Part shown: piece by piece, positions 27,831 through 37,074 of the stretch
How the letters are laid out: every line of letters starts with the position of its first letter
Numbering within the stretch: the stretch's first letter is position 1
DNA from: Meishania litoralis
Lineage (GTDB): Bacteria; Bacteroidota; Bacteroidia; Flavobacteriales; Flavobacteriaceae
DNA length: 64,000 bases
Assembly: GCF_042611095.1 (NCBI RefSeq)
Contig: NZ_JBHFPV010000001.1
Span: forward strand, 806,001 to 870,000
Direction: 5' to 3'
Notes under the pieces: model-generated
Database searches by the model: none
Seen by the model: only the letters and a program-made list of their open reading frames with translations
Told to the model about the DNA's origin: nothing
Program-made: the position numbers and the translations under genes

Positions 27831-30800
27831 CTACTTTACGATCATTACCCCTTGCATAATGCGCCAATGCCCTGGAAAAGTACAAATAAAAGGATACGTA
27901 CCCGGTTCTGTAGGCGCCGTAAACCTTAAGGTTGCCTTCTGTTGAGGATCCACAAGACCGGTGGCAAACAAAACCTCGCCCATCTTTGGTATATATTGGG
28001 CATCGGCCCCATTGGGATTCATGGCCAACTTGTCAGCGGCGGCACCGACTTTATCTTTGGTACCCGGCTTTACAATGACCAGATTGTGTTGCATAAAATC
28101 GATATTCTCCAAGACCAATTCGACTGGTTTTCCGGCCTTTACGGTAAATTCGGTAATATCGTATTTCATTTCATTTTGAACGGTCTTGATGGCTATTTTT
28201 GTTGCACCACTGTCGGTTTCCCCTGAACCATTGTCCAAAACATCAAGATTGCCCACATAGTTTTTTGCGAAAACTTCCGCTATAGAAGCCCCTCCGAACG
28301 CATTGTTGGCACTTTCATTGAAATCGGTCTCGACCTCGTATTTCCAACTTCCTGCTAGAGAGACCGTCTTGTTGCCCGACCTTATATACATTTGATCGGG
28401 TCTTCCATAAATTCCTCCCCTCCCGCCAATGTCCTCCACCCGTATAGCTATAACATTACCGCTATTTTTTAATAATCCATTCGGAACACCATAATAGCGG
28501 TTCTGCGTATGTTCTTTTTCTGTGGCCCCAATTTGTTCGCCGTTGATATAGACCACATCAGAATCATTAATAGGCCCCAAAGAAATATATGTGGAACTGC
28601 CAGCGCCACTGAAATTAAAATTACGCCTGAACCATATGATTCCATCCATATCAAGGCCAGCATCTTCAATATACTGCGGTAGTTGCATGGTATTCCAGTC
28701 TCGATCATTATAAGCGATGTCTTGTTCCCTTTCAGGTGCTGACGATATCAGTTTGAAATCAGGATTCTCTTGTACGAACATCCCCATAAAACCTTCAGAA
28801 TGTCTATTTGCCAACGCATATACAGCCTTTGACAGCCAATCATCGCCCAGTATTTTCTCATCTTTGCTAAGTTCATAAACCATTTTTCCTACCGCTGCGG
28901 AGGAGGGCCTCTCTGTAAAGTACAGCAGGGCTGCCAACCGGACCGAAGCATCACGATCATTCAACACTTGTGAATTCATAATCGCGCTATCGGTCGCCTC
29001 ATCTTTCGTAAGTATCTGTATCGCCGCCTTTCGAACGGCGGCAACGGGATGGTACAGTCCGCCTTGCACCACTTTTCGTGCTTCGTCATGGGTGTCGATA
29101 TCTACCAAGCCCTGAATCGTCCAGAGGGCGTGTAGGGCACCGGGATTCAGACCCAAGGCATCAACCCTAGAATCGTTGGCCATTTCATAGAGTTTTGGCA
29201 GCACGTCGACCACCTTACCCTCGATCAAAAGACGTTGGGCGGTCAAACGCCAAAACATATTATCATTCGAAAGTGCATGTAGCAAATCATCGTTATTTTC
29301 CTTATCCAAAGTGCGTGGAGCTTGTTCATCATTCCACTTGGGCACAACACGCCAGATACGCCCCCTTGATTTATCACGCAACGGGTTGACATAGGCGTTA
29401 CCATCACCATTTTCGGCATCGAATCCGCCACGTTCCGTAGTCGGGGTGGGGTTGTGCTGAACGATAAAGTTATACCAATCGGCCACCCACACGTTGCCAT
29501 CAGGCCCAACTTTTGCCTCTACGGGCGATACCCATTCATCGGAACCGGCGAATAGATTGCCGCCATCCATTTCAATATACCCGGCACCCTCTTTCACGAT
29601 TTTAGCCGTATGGACGAGCCCTCCAGTGGGCTCACAGACAAAGGCGACCTTGTTCCAATATTTTTCAGGATAATTGCGTGCCGTATAAAAATGATGCCCG
29701 GCGGCCGCGGTAAAGCCACCGAAAACATCGACCTGTCTCACGTTAGGGGTGATCGGCTGCATGGCATAATGTCCGTCGATCTTTAAACTACCCTTGGCAG
29801 GGATACCGACCAAGCCTTCCATCGCGGCATTCGGTATGCCCAAAAAGACACTATGGGTATTGTTGGCGGTGGAAGCAAAGAGCGAATTGTCTTCGGTAAT
29901 GCCCAACCCCCAAGTATTGTTACTGGTGTTCGTCAAGACTTCGAAGTATTCTTTTTTCGGATTGAAACGATACATATTCTGATTGAAATCGAGATCTTGA
30001 CCGTAGATATTACCTTCAAAACCAGAGTAACCGACCACGCCATAAACATTGTTGTCGATACCATATTGCAGGTTCGATGGCCCGGCGTGCGTATCGAAGG
30101 TGCCCCAACCATCGATCAGTATTTCCCTAACATCGGCCCTGTCATCACCATCGGTATCCTTTAAAAAAAGGAAGCGCGGTGCTTGGGAAACGATAATGCC
30201 GCCATCATAAAATGCAAAACTGGTGGGAATATTTAGATTCTCGGCGAAGACGGTAACCTTGTCAGCCTTTCCATCATTATCGGTGTCTTCAAGAATCTTT
30301 ACCCTATCATCACCTACACCATTATCTTCGCGCACGGTATTCGGGTAATCGACGGTCTCGATGACCCATAGCCTTCCTTTTTCGTCCCAATTCATGGCAA
30401 TGGGGTTGATAATATCAGGTTCTGACGCGAAAAGTTGCAAATCGAAGCCCGCGGGCACCTGAATCAATTTGGCCGATTCTTCGGGCGAAAGTGGCAGTTG
30501 ATATTTCAACGGTGGGTCGCGCTTTTCGTAATTGGGAATGTTATCACGTGGCTCGTATTTCAAAGTCGGGATGTCCTTTGCGAAAGCTTCCCAATTTTTC
30601 TTGCCGTTGTCATCAACTGCCCATAATATGCCGTTTTTGACCAATTGTTGAAACCCGGGATTGGTCCAAGTACGTTCGTCATGTCCGTAAGCCGTATAAA
30701 AAACCTTGCCCGAACCATATTGCTTGACCCAAGTCCACGGTTCACGATGATCGCCCTCGACACGCTCCATTAAAACCGTAATGTCGTCGGCTATCTTGTC

Positions 30801-31325
30801 ATGCACATAGGTTTCGTCCCAAGTTGAAAATTCATTCAACCCCTGCATCGTGGGGTGCTCTTTATCAATAATGGTCGCACCGAACGTGTCGGTGCCATGA
30901 TCCATGAACTGTGCTCCCACCAAGTCAATGTATTCGGGTGAATTTTTAAAACAAAAACTAGCGGAATGAATGGGAATAAAGGCATGCCCTTCAGAAATAT
31001 AATCCAACAACGCTCTCTCCTGTCCTGGTTTTATGGTTTCGTGGTTGGCATATACGATCAAACCATCGTATTGTTGCAAGTTTTCCAGATTCAAATCATC
31101 GACATCTTCGGTATAGGTTATATTGATACCGTCTTTTGTCAACGCCGAGGCCAAAATCGGAAAATAAGCCCTAGAGTTATGGTGTTCGATCTCGTGCCCG
31201 AGAAAAAGAAGTTCAATGCGGCGTGGAATATCATCGGCAAACTGTTTTTTGGATTCGGACTTACATGCCAGTAAGAATATTACGGCGATTGAATATGCAA
31301 AGATCAGGCGGGTAATTTTTTTCAT
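27831..31325 (-). CDS. ThuA - PVC-type propeller dehydrogenase - HEAT - azurin fusion lipoprotein
   Basis: About 1,164 residues from the ATG at 31325, which gives a lipoprotein signal (SIAVIFLLACKSE); the frame stays open to 31388 but adds nothing useful. Domains in order: ThuA (~25-250: LFLGHEIEHHNSRAYFP, YTAYGHDERTW), a PVC-type propeller (~290-660: GFDLQLFASEPDIINPIAMNWDEKG, KILEDTDNDGKADKVTVF, VADWYNFIVQHN, GRIWRV), HEAT-like repeats (~690-850), a galactose-binding jelly roll (~880-1010) and a type-1 copper azurin/plastocyanin domain (~1050-1164). Copper ligands are visible: His in MQHNLVIV, Cys in FICTFPGH, its His, and Met in WRIM. No CxxCH is present, although relatives often end in a cytochrome; copper may replace haem here. 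Confidence 0.86.
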   Translation of the reverse strand: MKKITRLIFAYSIAVIFLLACKSESKKQFADDIPRRIELLFLGHEIEHHNSRAYFPILASALTKDGINITYTEDVDDLNLENLQQYDGLIVYANHETIKPGQERALLDYISEGHAFIPIHSASFCFKNSPEYIDLVGAQFMDHGTDTFGATIIDKEHPTMQGLNEFSTWDETYVHDKIADDITVLMERVEGDHREPWTWVKQYGSGKVFYTAYGHDERTWTNPGFQQLVKNGILWAVDDNGKKNWEAFAKDIPTLKYEPRDNIPNYEKRDPPLKYQLPLSPEESAKLIQVPAGFDLQLFASEPDIINPIAMNWDEKGRLWVIETVDYPNTVREDNGVGDDRVKILEDTDNDGKADKVTVFAENLNIPTSFAFYDGGIIVSQAPRFLFLKDTDGDDRADVREILIDGWGTFDTHAGPSNLQYGIDNNVYGVVGYSGFEGNIYGQDLDFNQNMYRFNPKKEYFEVLTNTSNNTWGLGITEDNSLFASTANNTHSVFLGIPNAAMEGLVGIPAKGSLKIDGHYAMQPITPNVRQVDVFGGFTAAAGHHFYTARNYPEKYWNKVAFVCEPTGGLVHTAKIVKEGAGYIEMDGGNLFAGSDEWVSPVEAKVGPDGNVWVADWYNFIVQHNPTPTTERGGFDAENGDGNAYVNPLRDKSRGRIWRVVPKWNDEQAPRTLDKENNDDLLHALSNDNMFWRLTAQRLLIEGKVVDVLPKLYEMANDSRVDALGLNPGALHALWTIQGLVDIDTHDEARKVVQGGLYHPVAAVRKAAIQILTKDEATDSAIMNSQVLNDRDASVRLAALLYFTERPSSAAVGKMVYELSKDEKILGDDWLSKAVYALANRHSEGFMGMFVQENPDFKLISSAPEREQDIAYNDRDWNTMQLPQYIEDAGLDMDGIIWFRRNFNFSGAGSSTYISLGPINDSDVVYINGEQIGATEKEHTQNRYYGVPNGLLKNSGNVIAIRVEDIGGRGGIYGRPDQMYIRSGNKTVSLAGSWKYEVETDFNESANNAFGGASIAEVFAKNYVGNLDVLDNGSGETDSGATKIAIKTVQNEMKYDITEFTVKAGKPVELVLENIDFMQHNLVIVKPGTKDKVGAAADKLAMNPNGADAQYIPKMGEVLFATGLVDPQQKATLRFTAPTEPGTYPFICTFPGHWRIMQGVMIVK

Positions 31326-31499
31326 GAGGATGGATTTATTGCCGTTGACCGTTCTGGCAAAACAATAGTAAGTATTAATCCGATTCAAAAATTCCTTTCT
31401 TCTATCCCATTCTGACTTTATTATATCATAAAATTCGCTTTTTATAGTTATTATAGATAAATTAGTATTGTTATCTTCAAAAACAAGAACAAAGGTATT
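31326..31499. promoter_or_regulatory. Divergent promoter region between the propeller-azurin operon and the AraC gene
   Basis: 174 bp, AT-rich, lying head to head between the minus-strand operon start at 31325 and the TTG start of the AraC regulator at 31500. It is the natural site for the regulator to act, but no clear operator repeat was read. Confidence 0.45.
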
Positions 31500-32369
31500 T
31501 TGAAATCAGCACTGCAAAAATCGCTCATTCCAAGAACGCACGCGTTCATGGTGCAAGAATTGAAACAGCCTGTATTTGACCCCAATTGGCACTTTCATCC
31601 AGAGTATCAATTGTTTATGGTGTTGAAAGGAAAAGGAACCCGGTTCATCGGAGACCATGTCAAGCCGTTTCAAGAGGGCGATATCACTTTTCTTGGTCCA
31701 AACTTGCCCCATTTTTGGAGAAGCGATACGGAAGACTCCGCCAGTGATAGCGATATTCATGCCGAAGGCATTGTCGTTTATTTTCAAGAAGATTTTCTAG
31801 GAAAATCGTTGTTGGACAAAGAAGAGGGTATCATGTTGCGAAAACTTTTCAAAAAAAGCCTTAGAGGTTTTGACGTCACCGGTAAAACGGCTACTTCCGT
31901 ACGGCGGATGCTCTTGGATTTACCTACCCTTGAAGGTTTTGATACCGTGCTAGGGCTTTTGCGTATTCTGAACCTACTTTCAAGAACCGATGACATTGAA
32001 CTCTTGGCCAGTTCAGGATATACGAACACGCTACGCGAGGGAGACACGGAGAGAATGAACCGTGTTTACGCGCATGTATTGAAACATTTTAAACGAAAAA
32101 TACCGATTTCGGAACTAGCGGCCTTGACGCACATGACGCCTACTTCTTTTAGTCGCTATTTCAAGACCCATGCCAACAAAACATATTCAGAGTTTGTCAG
32201 CGAAATACGTGTAGGCCATGCTTGCAAGTTATTGATCGACAAAAAAATGAACGCTTCACAGGCATGTTATGAAAGTGGATTTCGAACCCTGTCAAATTTC
32301 AACAGACAGTTCAAGGCTTTCACAAATAGAACCCCTTCGGCGTATAAAAAGCGATATGAAATGACCTGA
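31500..32369 (+). CDS. AraC-family regulator with N-terminal cupin
   Basis: 289 residues starting with TTG at 31500 (MKSALQKSLIPRTHAFMV); this start keeps the whole cupin. Residues ~15-110 are the cupin sensor (DPNWHFHPEYQLFMVLKGKGTRFIGDH, GDITFLGPNLPHFW). The C-terminal two-helix-turn-helix AraC domain covers ~190-289: ISELAALTHMTPTSFSRYFKTHANKTYSEFV and ASQACYESGFRTLSNFNRQFKAFTNRTPSAYK. It is divergent from the propeller-azurin/SPE/Gfo operon, its most likely target, with a sugar as probable effector. Confidence 0.9.
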   Translation: MKSALQKSLIPRTHAFMVQELKQPVFDPNWHFHPEYQLFMVLKGKGTRFIGDHVKPFQEGDITFLGPNLPHFWRSDTEDSASDSDIHAEGIVVYFQEDFLGKSLLDKEEGIMLRKLFKKSLRGFDVTGKTATSVRRMLLDLPTLEGFDTVLGLLRILNLLSRTDDIELLASSGYTNTLREGDTERMNRVYAHVLKHFKRKIPISELAALTHMTPTSFSRYFKTHANKTYSEFVSEIRVGHACKLLIDKKMNASQACYESGFRTLSNFNRQFKAFTNRTPSAYKKRYEMT

Positions 32370-32526
32370 TCTCTGAATTTCCATACCATTTAAAATAGTC
32401 ATGACCCCATCAAATAGTATGCGAGATGACCGGTCTGACTTATTCAGCGGTGAAATCGGTTTTCTTGGTTCGTACCGTACAACCGGTTATTTTGTTATAT
32501 TGTACAGTTCATCCTTACCTTAATTT

Positions 32527-34368
32527 ATGCTCTCTCCGATTGAAATCACCAAAAATCACAAATTCGGACAAATCGTTCGTACAGCCGATTGCCTTACGCA
32601 AAAAAAGGCTCCCAAACTGAATAAAAATTTGTTTTTCAAGCTTTTGTCAACTGTGCTTCTTGGTTTTGCCACAAGCTGTAATTTCTCGGATACCAAAGAA
32701 AATAAGGAATCGGTAACCCAAAAAAACAATTTGTACGTAGGAAGCGAGCTAGCCGTTCAGCACGGCATGGAATTGTTCAACCAACACTGCGCCAGCTGCC
32801 ATAATTTTAGGGAAAACGAAATCGGTCCCAATCTAAGCGGGGTTACTTCCGAAGTACCTAAAGATTGGCTAAAGACATTTATAAAAGACCCCAAATCGGT
32901 TATCGAAAATGGCGACCCTAGGGCAAGCGCACTTTTCGAAAAATATAAACTGTACATGCCTCCCTTTTCTAATTTTAATGACGAAGAACTTGAAGACCTC
33001 TTAGGTTTCGTACGCAAGTTTTCGGAGGCCGAAAAGAAAAACAAAAGCACACGTAAAGATGGAATACTCGACCCTATCGTAGATAAAATTCCGACCGGGG
33101 ACCTAAGTTTGGTTCTTGAAGAGTGGCTCACTTTACCACCAAGCTCTCAAGCAAGCCCATTGGCTCGCATAAATACGATGAGGGGTATAAAAACCCGAAC
33201 GGGTGAGCGGTTGTTCTTGGCGGATCTTCGTGGAAAGTTATACGAAATAACGAACGGGAATATTAAGGTGTATCTTGACCTCAATTTGGAAGAGGATAAT
33301 TTCATGGATAATCCCGGCTTCGGAACCGGACTCGGAAGTTTCGCCTTTCACCCCGATTTTGAGACCAACGGACGCTTCTATACGACCCATACCGAGCCGC
33401 CAAAAACCGCCACCGCCGATTTTGCGGTACCTGATAGCATTCGAACTACCTTGCAGTGGGTATTGACCGAATGGCAGGTCGATGATACGGCCGCTATAAA
33501 ATTTAATGGCCTAAAGAGGGAAGTGTTGCGTGCCGATATGGTCACCGGCGTCCACGGATTTCAAGAACTAACTTTCAATACCACTGCGGAAAAAGGAACG
33601 GACGATTATGGCCTATTATACCTTGGTATCGGTGATGGTGGCACAGCACTGTCAGGATACCCCGAATTGTGCGATAATCCAAGAAAAATATGGGGCAGTG
33701 TATTAAGGATCGACCCTACCGGTAACAACAGCAAAAACGGCAAGTATGGTATTCCAAAAGACAACCCTTTTGTAGATCAACCCGATAAACTTGGTGAGAT
33801 TTGGTGCCGGGGCTTTAGAAACCCGCACCGTATTTCATGGAATCATGATCGACCCGATCAAATGTTCATCTCCAATATCGGGCAACACAGTGTAGAGGAA
33901 GTCAACTTGGGAGAAAAGGGTGCCGATTTCGGCTGGCCCGATCGTGAGGGCACTTTTCTTTTCGACCCCAATGCGAATACCGAACTGGTTTATCCGCTTC
34001 CAAAAGACGATGCCGGTTATTCCTATCCCATAATCCAATACGATCATGATGAGGGCAATGCGGTATCAGGCGGTTTTGTTTACACGAACACTACTATTCC
34101 ATTGCTAAAGGGTAAATACATTTTTGGCGACATTCCCAGAGGTACGCTTTTTTATGCTGAAACCGGTAATATGATAGAAGGCGCACAAGCTACTGTGTCA
34201 AAGTTGGGCGTAACTATGAACGGGCAAATGTCAGATATGGAGGCCATTACCCAAAACCAACGTGTAGACCTTAGATTTGGTCTCGATGGTTCCGGTAACC
34301 TCTATATTTTTACCAAAAGCAATGGCAAAGTATATAAGGTGGTCGATTGCATATCGACGTCGTTGTAA
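32527..34368 (+). CDS. Cytochrome c - PQQ-dependent sugar dehydrogenase lipoprotein
   Basis: 613 residues from the ATG at 32527. The export signal lies late (FKLLSTVLLGFATSC, lipobox Cys near 51), so a shorter non-ATG start is possible. A c-type cytochrome domain (~75-150) has CASCHNF and a MPPFSNF methionine region. The rest is a GSDH-type six-bladed propeller: GLGSFAFHPDFETNGRFY, VTGVHGFQELTFN, LYLGIGDGG, GEIWCRGFRNPHRISW, NIGQHSVEEVNLGEKGADFGWP. It oxidises a sugar in the periplasm and hands electrons to its own haem. It is the last chromosomal gene before the ICE boundary. Confidence 0.9.
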   Translation: MLSPIEITKNHKFGQIVRTADCLTQKKAPKLNKNLFFKLLSTVLLGFATSCNFSDTKENKESVTQKNNLYVGSELAVQHGMELFNQHCASCHNFRENEIGPNLSGVTSEVPKDWLKTFIKDPKSVIENGDPRASALFEKYKLYMPPFSNFNDEELEDLLGFVRKFSEAEKKNKSTRKDGILDPIVDKIPTGDLSLVLEEWLTLPPSSQASPLARINTMRGIKTRTGERLFLADLRGKLYEITNGNIKVYLDLNLEEDNFMDNPGFGTGLGSFAFHPDFETNGRFYTTHTEPPKTATADFAVPDSIRTTLQWVLTEWQVDDTAAIKFNGLKREVLRADMVTGVHGFQELTFNTTAEKGTDDYGLLYLGIGDGGTALSGYPELCDNPRKIWGSVLRIDPTGNNSKNGKYGIPKDNPFVDQPDKLGEIWCRGFRNPHRISWNHDRPDQMFISNIGQHSVEEVNLGEKGADFGWPDREGTFLFDPNANTELVYPLPKDDAGYSYPIIQYDHDEGNAVSGGFVYTNTTIPLLKGKYIFGDIPRGTLFYAETGNMIEGAQATVSKLGVTMNGQMSDMEAITQNQRVDLRFGLDGSGNLYIFTKSNGKVYKVVDCISTSL

Positions 34369-34510
34369 TGAAGGCTTCCCTGTTTTTGTACGAAAACGGA
34401 TAAGTCTTCATTGTGACCTTGCCGGCCTGGTTGCTCTAAGGCATTTTGTTTTTAATGTTCAGCAAAAAAACTTGATCGCTAAACCTTTATAGGGTTATAA
34501 TAAGAAAATA

Positions 34511-34540
34511 AAAAAGCTCTCAAGAATTTGAGAGCTTTTT
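34511..34540. terminator. Strong hairpin terminator beside the tRNA remnant
   Basis: A 12-bp perfect stem (arms AAAAGCTCTCAA and TTGAGAGCTTTT) with a GAAT loop, A-rich on one side and T-rich on the other, so it can act in both directions. It lies directly next to the tRNA 3' end at 34541 and was probably the terminator of that tRNA before integration. Confidence 0.8.
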
Positions 34541-34563
34541 GCGGTCTGGACGGGACTCGAACC
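34541..34563 (-). repeat. tRNA 3'-end remnant, likely left attachment site of the ICE
   Basis: Read on the minus strand this is a tRNA T-loop (GGTTCGAGTCCCG), an acceptor strand CCAGACC, a G discriminator and CGC-type ending. The sequence to its right cannot complete the T-stem or any tRNA body, so the remnant stops near 34563. The body should lie at the far right end of the element, beyond the window. The acceptor strand resembles a flavobacterial tRNA-Asp from memory, but the identity is not proven. Confidence 0.7.
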
Positions 34564-34867
34564 TTGCTTTGCCAGCCCTGTCGCTGTGGCACTTCTGCCA
34601 AATATCTTTTTTATTGTTGACGATTTGTGACCTAATTCCCGTGGGTTATAGTTCATTTTGATTCGTCCGATGCAAAAATAGTAATTCTTTTCAATTAATA
34701 ACATTTAAAATGAATAAAATTTAAAAGTTTTAGGTCATAAAAAGTGGTAATTCATTTGAAATTTTAACTGCCCGTTAGTAGTGAAATATTCTATTGATTT
34801 ACAATAACTTTCGTGGTATCAAAATCTAGTAAGGAGAGTTTATTATCATACAATATTACCGCAATTT
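34564..34867. other. Element-end intergenic DNA with a faint recombinase-like ORF scrap
   Basis: 304 bp, AT-rich. On the minus strand a frame between about 34656 and 34585 reads NYNPRELGHKSSTIKKIF, where LGHKSS resembles the C-terminal LGHxSxxTT box of tyrosine recombinases, and it runs on into the tRNA remnant. Only this one box is visible, with no catalytic Arg-His-Arg-Tyr set, so it is at best a scrap of an old integrase. Otherwise no gene is seen. Confidence 0.3.
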
Positions 34868-35013
34868 AAACTCGTAAAATACATCCATCAAAAGACTACG
34901 GCATAAATCCAACGCTCTTTCCTTTGCTTATTTATTCCGTTTCCTTTTGAGCCAAGATTTTATCTTCCGTTTGGTTCCTGCTTAAATATTGTTTAATCTA
35001 AAATTTAAGTATT
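34868..35013 (+). repeat. Duplicated 146-bp leader, copy A (before parB)
   Basis: Runs from AAACTCGTAAAATACA to the parB ATG. It matches copy B at 36929-37074 over its whole length with few changes, including the blocks CATCAAAAGACTACGGCATAA, CTTATTTATTCCGTTTCC and AAATATTGTTTAATCTAAA. Both copies end exactly at a start codon. A shared 5' control region (promoter, operator or structured leader) is the simplest explanation. Confidence 0.8.
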
Positions 35014-36810
35014 ATGACAACAAAAGCAAGTATCACAAGTAGAAACGGTAAATCAAGTACAGCCGTTAAAAAGGAAGTCAAAGAAAAATTGACACAAAGA
35101 GCAATTGGACTTCAAATTCAAAACCTGAGTATTGATAAGGTCATTCCAGACCCAATGCAACCAAGAAAGACATTCAACGAAGCATTATTACAACAGCTTT
35201 CCGAGAGTATCAAAAAGCACGGTGTACTTCAACCTATTACTGTACGTAAATCTGGAAAAGAGTATGTCATTGTAATGGGCGAACGCAGGTTTCGCGCTAG
35301 TAAATTGGCCAGTAAGAAAACGATACCCTGTATCGTGAGAATGTATAAGAATAATGATGTTTTGGAAGTTCAAATCATCGAAAATCTACAAAGACAAGAT
35401 GTCGAACCTACCGAAGAAGCAGAAGCAATTGCCTTTCTGAGTGAGAAATATGCACCTTCTGAAATAGCAAAACGATTGGGACGAAGTGATAATTTTATAA
35501 GACAGCGTTTGAAATTAGCTGGACTTATAGAAGGGTTTAAGCATTTTGTTCGCAAAGGGGATATGACCATTTCATTAGGGATTGGCGTTGCACTATTTGG
35601 ACCAGAAGAACAGCAAATGATGCTTGAAACTATGGGCGAAGATTTCAATGCCCATCAAGTTAACAGAATGATTAAAGACCAGACCTTTGATTTAGAAAAA
35701 GCATCTTTTGATGTCGCTGACAAGAAATTGATTGCAAAAGCTGGAGCTTGTATCGAGTGTCCGTTCAATGCGGCAAATCAGGGTAATTTGTTCGGGGATG
35801 GTAAAATGGTATGTACTAAATCAGCTTGTTATGAATCGAAGAAAAGCAAGTCGTTCTTGAACCTGATTGATAAATCGAAGAAAGAAAAAATCATTCTTAT
35901 TCCGGAGATACAGAAGTACTGGGCAGACGAAGAACGAAATCAGCATATTATCGCGCAACTAGAAAATAGCGGATTGAAAGTCTATCTTCTTGATGATGTG
36001 GAAATAATTGAATGTCCAATTGAACCAACCAAAGAGGCAATCAAAAAAGAGTACCAGCATTACGATTACTCTGAAGCAGAACTAAAGGAGGAATATGACA
36101 ATGTCTTTGAAAACTACACAGAGGAATTGGTAACGTACAATTCTGCAAAAGAAAATGGATTTGCAAATGGTATCGTTTTCCATCCTGAAACATACAGACA
36201 CAAAGAAGTCTTTGTAAAGATTATTGAGAAATCTCAAAATGAATCGACAATGCATTCAGCACCATTGGCTATCAGAAAAATGGCAGATTGCTCGCCAGAA
36301 GAACAAATCATTAAAATCAACGAACGGGAAGTCCGAAAAAAGCAGATTGAGAACAACAAACAGTTTGAAGAAGTTGTACAGATGATTAGAGAGACCAAAT
36401 ACATTGATACGAAGAAGACACTTTCGACAGATGAAATGGTCGCCTTTTCAATATCACTTTTTGAAAATAATGTGGACTATATGAGCCAACAAAAGTACTT
36501 CTCAAAGTTTTTGGGAACTACTTCCAAAATGACTAAGGTTGAAATGGTTCAGCACTTTAAGAAGAATTTCAAAAAGGAAATTTTCCACAAGCTAATACGG
36601 TATATACTTACCAAGCAAGTCCATTTTGGAGACAGCAATCACGTCAATAACCTAACGAACATTTCATTCTATGCTGCAATGCAAGGGTATTACAAATCTA
36701 AGATTGCCGGCATAGAAAAAGAATATGCCGAGAAGCGAAACAAGCGTGAAGAACGTTTGAAAGAGCGTATCACAGTTCTTGAAAAGCAAATTCAGGAACT
36801 TAAAGATTAG
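35014..36810 (+). CDS. ParB/RepB/Spo0J-family protein of the ICE
   Basis: 598 residues, much longer than chromosomal ParB (~300). Residues ~35-130 form the ParB nuclease-like domain (LSIDKVIPDPMQPRKTFNEALLQQLSESI, VIVMGERRFRASKL), followed by a helix-turn-helix (APSEIAKRLGRSDNFIRQRLKLA). The long C-terminal part has a CIECPFN...CTKSACYE cysteine cluster around 250-275, which could bind metal, and ends in a charged coiled coil. It would help maintain or partition the circular ICE, or act as a regulator. No ParA is in the window. It uses leader copy A and is closed by a strong terminator. Confidence 0.88.
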   Translation: MTTKASITSRNGKSSTAVKKEVKEKLTQRAIGLQIQNLSIDKVIPDPMQPRKTFNEALLQQLSESIKKHGVLQPITVRKSGKEYVIVMGERRFRASKLASKKTIPCIVRMYKNNDVLEVQIIENLQRQDVEPTEEAEAIAFLSEKYAPSEIAKRLGRSDNFIRQRLKLAGLIEGFKHFVRKGDMTISLGIGVALFGPEEQQMMLETMGEDFNAHQVNRMIKDQTFDLEKASFDVADKKLIAKAGACIECPFNAANQGNLFGDGKMVCTKSACYESKKSKSFLNLIDKSKKEKIILIPEIQKYWADEERNQHIIAQLENSGLKVYLLDDVEIIECPIEPTKEAIKKEYQHYDYSEAELKEEYDNVFENYTEELVTYNSAKENGFANGIVFHPETYRHKEVFVKIIEKSQNESTMHSAPLAIRKMADCSPEEQIIKINEREVRKKQIENNKQFEEVVQMIRETKYIDTKKTLSTDEMVAFSISLFENNVDYMSQQKYFSKFLGTTSKMTKVEMVQHFKKNFKKEIFHKLIRYILTKQVHFGDSNHVNNLTNISFYAAMQGYYKSKIAGIEKEYAEKRNKREERLKERITVLEKQIQELKD

Positions 36811-36822
36811 CTTTTGTTGTTT

Positions 36823-36864
36823 GAAGAAGGGTTGGCATTCGTGCTGGCTCTTCTTCTTTTTTTT
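36823..36864 (+). terminator. Rho-independent terminator after parB
   Basis: A 15-bp stem with G-T wobbles and a TTCG tetraloop (arms GAAGAAGGGTTGGCA and TGCTGGCTCTTCTTC) followed by eight T residues, 13 bp after the parB stop. Confidence 0.9.
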
Positions 36865-36928
36865 GATAATACTTTAATAAAAATGGTTATGAAGTAGAAT
36901 AATAATCAATCAATAGTAGCGCAAAGGT

Positions 36929-37074
36929 AAACTCGTAAAATACACCCATCAAAAGACTACGGCATAAAGCCAACGCACCATCCTTTACTTATTTATTCCG
37001 TTTCCTTTTGAGCTGAGATTTTAGCTTCCGTTAGGGTTACCGCCCAAATATTGTTTAATCTAAATTCAAAAGCT
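36929..37074 (+). repeat. Duplicated 146-bp leader, copy B (before DUF932 gene)
   Basis: Second copy of the leader found before parB, again ending at the start codon (37075). Differences are scattered, for example near positions 36975-36985 and just before the ATG, which suggests an old duplication under selection rather than a fresh one. Confidence 0.8.
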
